Source of the DNA: an uncultured Desulfovibrionaceae bacterium
GTDB lineage: Bacteria; Desulfobacterota; Desulfovibrionia; Desulfovibrionales; Desulfovibrionaceae
DNA: 64,000 nucleotides
Reading direction: 5' to 3'
NCBI GenBank assembly: GCA_949299515.1
Contig: CASGAP010000001.1
Span: forward strand, 204,719-268,718
The translations under genes and the position numbers were made by a program. Below are positions 62,560-64,000 of this stretch, piece by piece; position 1 is the first letter of the stretch, and each line of letters begins with the position of its first letter. Below the pieces are notes generated by a model, which was not told where the DNA came from, made no database searches, and saw only the letters and a list, made by a program, of their open reading frames with translations.

Positions 62560-63834
62560 ATGAATATCGAAAAATCCAAAGAGCTTTTTGCCCGTGCCTG
62601 CAAAACCATTCCCGGCGGCGTCAACAGTCCTGTCCGTGCCTGCCGCAACGTGCACTGCGATCCGCTGTTTATCGCTTCTGCCAAAGGTTCTCACATATAT
62701 TCAGCCGACGGTACGGATTTTATTGACTATATCGGTTCCTGGGGACCCATGCTTCTGGGGCACGCCCGCGAGGAAGTGGAACAGGCCGTCATCGAAGCCC
62801 TGAAAAAAGGCACAAGTTACGGCGCTCCCACGGAAGCGGAAGTTTTGCTGGCGGAAAAAGTCTGTGCGGCTTTGCCTTCCTGCGATATGGTGCGCATGGT
62901 CAACTCAGGCACCGAAGCCACCATGAGCGCTCTGCGCCTTGCCCGTGCCGTAACGGGCAAAAACAAGCTGGTGAAAATTATCGGCGGCTATCACGGACAC
63001 GGCGACGCGTTTCTTGCCAGTGCAGGTTCCGGCCTTGCCACGTTTTCCATACCGGGCACGCCGGGCGTTCCCCAGTCCACGGTGCAGGATACGCTGCTGG
63101 TACCCTATAACGATTTGCAGGCTGCCAAAGAAATTTTTGCGGCGCACGGTGACGACATTGCCGCATTTTTTGTGGAGCCCTGCGCGGGCAATATGGGGCT
63201 TGTGCTTCCGGCTGAAGGCTATCTGCAGGGGCTTCGCGATCTTTGCACGCAGTACGGCGCTTTGTTGGTGTTTGACGAAGTTATTACGGGGTTCCGCGTT
63301 TCCTATCGGGGCGCGCAGGGACGTTTCGGCGTCATGCCTGATTTGACCACCATGGGCAAAATTATCGGCGGCGGTCTGCCTGTAGGCGCTTACGGCGGCA
63401 AAGCTGAATATATGCAGCGCATTGCGCCGGCAGGCGATGTGTATCAGGCCGGCACGCTGTCAGGCAATCCGCTGGCCATGGCGGCAGGGCTTGCCACGCT
63501 GAATATTTTGGAAAAAGCCGATTATGCGGGGCTTGAACGCCGCGTGCTTGCTTTTGTGCGGGAGCTTGTTTCCATTTTGCAGGGCAAGGGGCTTTCCGTG
63601 CAGTATCAGCACATAGCGTCCATGTTTACGCTGTTTTTCACCGATACGCCGGTGCGTAATTTTGCCGATGTGGAAAAGGCTTCCACGGAGATTTTTGAGT
63701 CTTATTACAAGCAAATGCGCGAAATGGGCATTTTCCTTTCCCCGTCTGCTTTTGAAACCGCCATGGTTTCCTTTGCGCATACGGACGACGATTTTAACAA
63801 AACTCTGGACGTGGCTAAGAAATTAAAATTCTAA
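62560..63834 (+). CDS. hemL: Glutamate-1-semialdehyde 2,1-aminomutase
   Basis: 424 residues, class III aminotransferase fold. PLP site: [33 protein letters not shown] and Schiff-base K267 in [31 protein letters not shown] follows. The enzyme makes 5-aminolevulinate from glutamate-1-semialdehyde in the C5 tetrapyrrole route. AAGGA lies upstream, 12 bases after ahbB. Confidence 0.97.
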   Translation: MNIEKSKELFARACKTIPGGVNSPVRACRNVHCDPLFIASAKGSHIYSADGTDFIDYIGSWGPMLLGHAREEVEQAVIEALKKGTSYGAPTEAEVLLAEKVCAALPSCDMVRMVNSGTEATMSALRLARAVTGKNKLVKIIGGYHGHGDAFLASAGSGLATFSIPGTPGVPQSTVQDTLLVPYNDLQAAKEIFAAHGDDIAAFFVEPCAGNMGLVLPAEGYLQGLRDLCTQYGALLVFDEVITGFRVSYRGAQGRFGVMPDLTTMGKIIGGGLPVGAYGGKAEYMQRIAPAGDVYQAGTLSGNPLAMAAGLATLNILEKADYAGLERRVLAFVRELVSILQGKGLSVQYQHIASMFTLFFTDTPVRNFADVEKASTEIFESYYKQMREMGIFLSPSAFETAMVSFAHTDDDFNKTLDVAKKLKF

Positions 63835-63902
63835 AGACGGCAGGCGGATTTTCAGCCAACTGTGTGTAGAATGTGTTTCCGAATTATTTTTCTTCTTTTT
63901 TT

Positions 63903-63991
63903 GGGGGAAATGATTTCCCCCAAGCCCCCTCATTGCACAGTATTTGCGGAACCTTGCCGAAAGTTTCGGCTTCGGTTCCGCAAATACTGTG
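63903..63991 (+). repeat. Dispersed intergenic repeat, copy D (internal deletion, perfect hairpin)
   Basis: The head GGGGGAAATGATTTCCCCC runs straight into CCCCCTCATTGCACAGTATT, so the middle ~80 bases of copy A are missing. The hairpin 63936-63991 has an 18-base perfect outer stem (CACAGTATTTGCGGAACC and complement) and a 7-base inner stem (GCCGAAA/TTTCGGC). No T-run follows inside the window. Confidence 0.75.
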
Positions 63992-64000
63992 AATAAGAGC

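Overview
The window looks like a chromosomal segment of a Gram-negative, flagellated, anaerobic bacterium of the Desulfovibrionaceae type. The evidence is: two homotrimeric-type outer-membrane porins; a siroheme decarboxylase subunit (AhbB) next to hemL, which points to the alternative heme route of sulfate reducers; a MucR-family regulator; indolepyruvate:ferredoxin oxidoreductase; flagellar and chemotaxis genes; a KpsC capsule enzyme; and moderate-to-low GC with AT-rich intergenic regions. The family is inferred from gene content and cannot be confirmed without a search.

Layout. 1-4.5 kb: AzlCD amino-acid exporter, an RlpA/SPOR lipoprotein and KpsC. 4.6-8.7 kb: pta, then a convergent Na/Pi transporter, with a copy of a dispersed repeat between them. 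9-17.4 kb: a chemotaxis block cheB - HEAT-repeat gene - cheR - cheY - cheA (three HPt-like modules). 17.4-18.7 kb: cvpA, mazG. 18.8-27.6 kb, minus strand: a membrane-anchored unknown, cobU, fliG-fliH-fliI behind a sigma-54-like promoter, grpE, miaB and an unknown. 27.7-30.8 kb: tRNA-Leu, mucR, an AsmA protein and two tandem tRNA-Lys. 31-38.9 kb: rfbB-rfbA-rfbC, bioB, tlyA, a GT9 glycosyltransferase, purA, a DNA polymerase III delta'-like gene and a ferredoxin. 39-41 kb, minus strand: metallo-hydrolase, flavin reductase, comF. 41.2-48 kb: an unknown, a PreP-like M16 protease, a fused iorAB, trmH. 52.9-64 kb: an LpxL-type acyltransferase, then ftsH-folP-cdaA-cdaR-glmM-galU-ychF-ahbB-hemL.

The most notable locus is 48.4-52.9 kb. 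Two related porin genes point away from each other. Each has a near-identical start (about 150 bp) and a near-identical end (about 160 bp), so the pair forms a large inverted repeat. The AT-rich 1,500 bp between the inner repeats holds one tyrosine recombinase gene, bounded by 23-bp direct repeats, and one good promoter, which faces only the left porin. This is the architecture expected of an invertible promoter switch selecting between two surface proteins, although inversion itself is inferred. A second unexplained signal is a family of about 90-150 bp intergenic repeats (four copies: 6.9, 47.2, 48.2 and 63.9 kb) with conserved stems, two copies ending in long hairpins that show compensatory changes.

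Most of the rest is housekeeping organised in short operons with recognisable intrinsic terminators.
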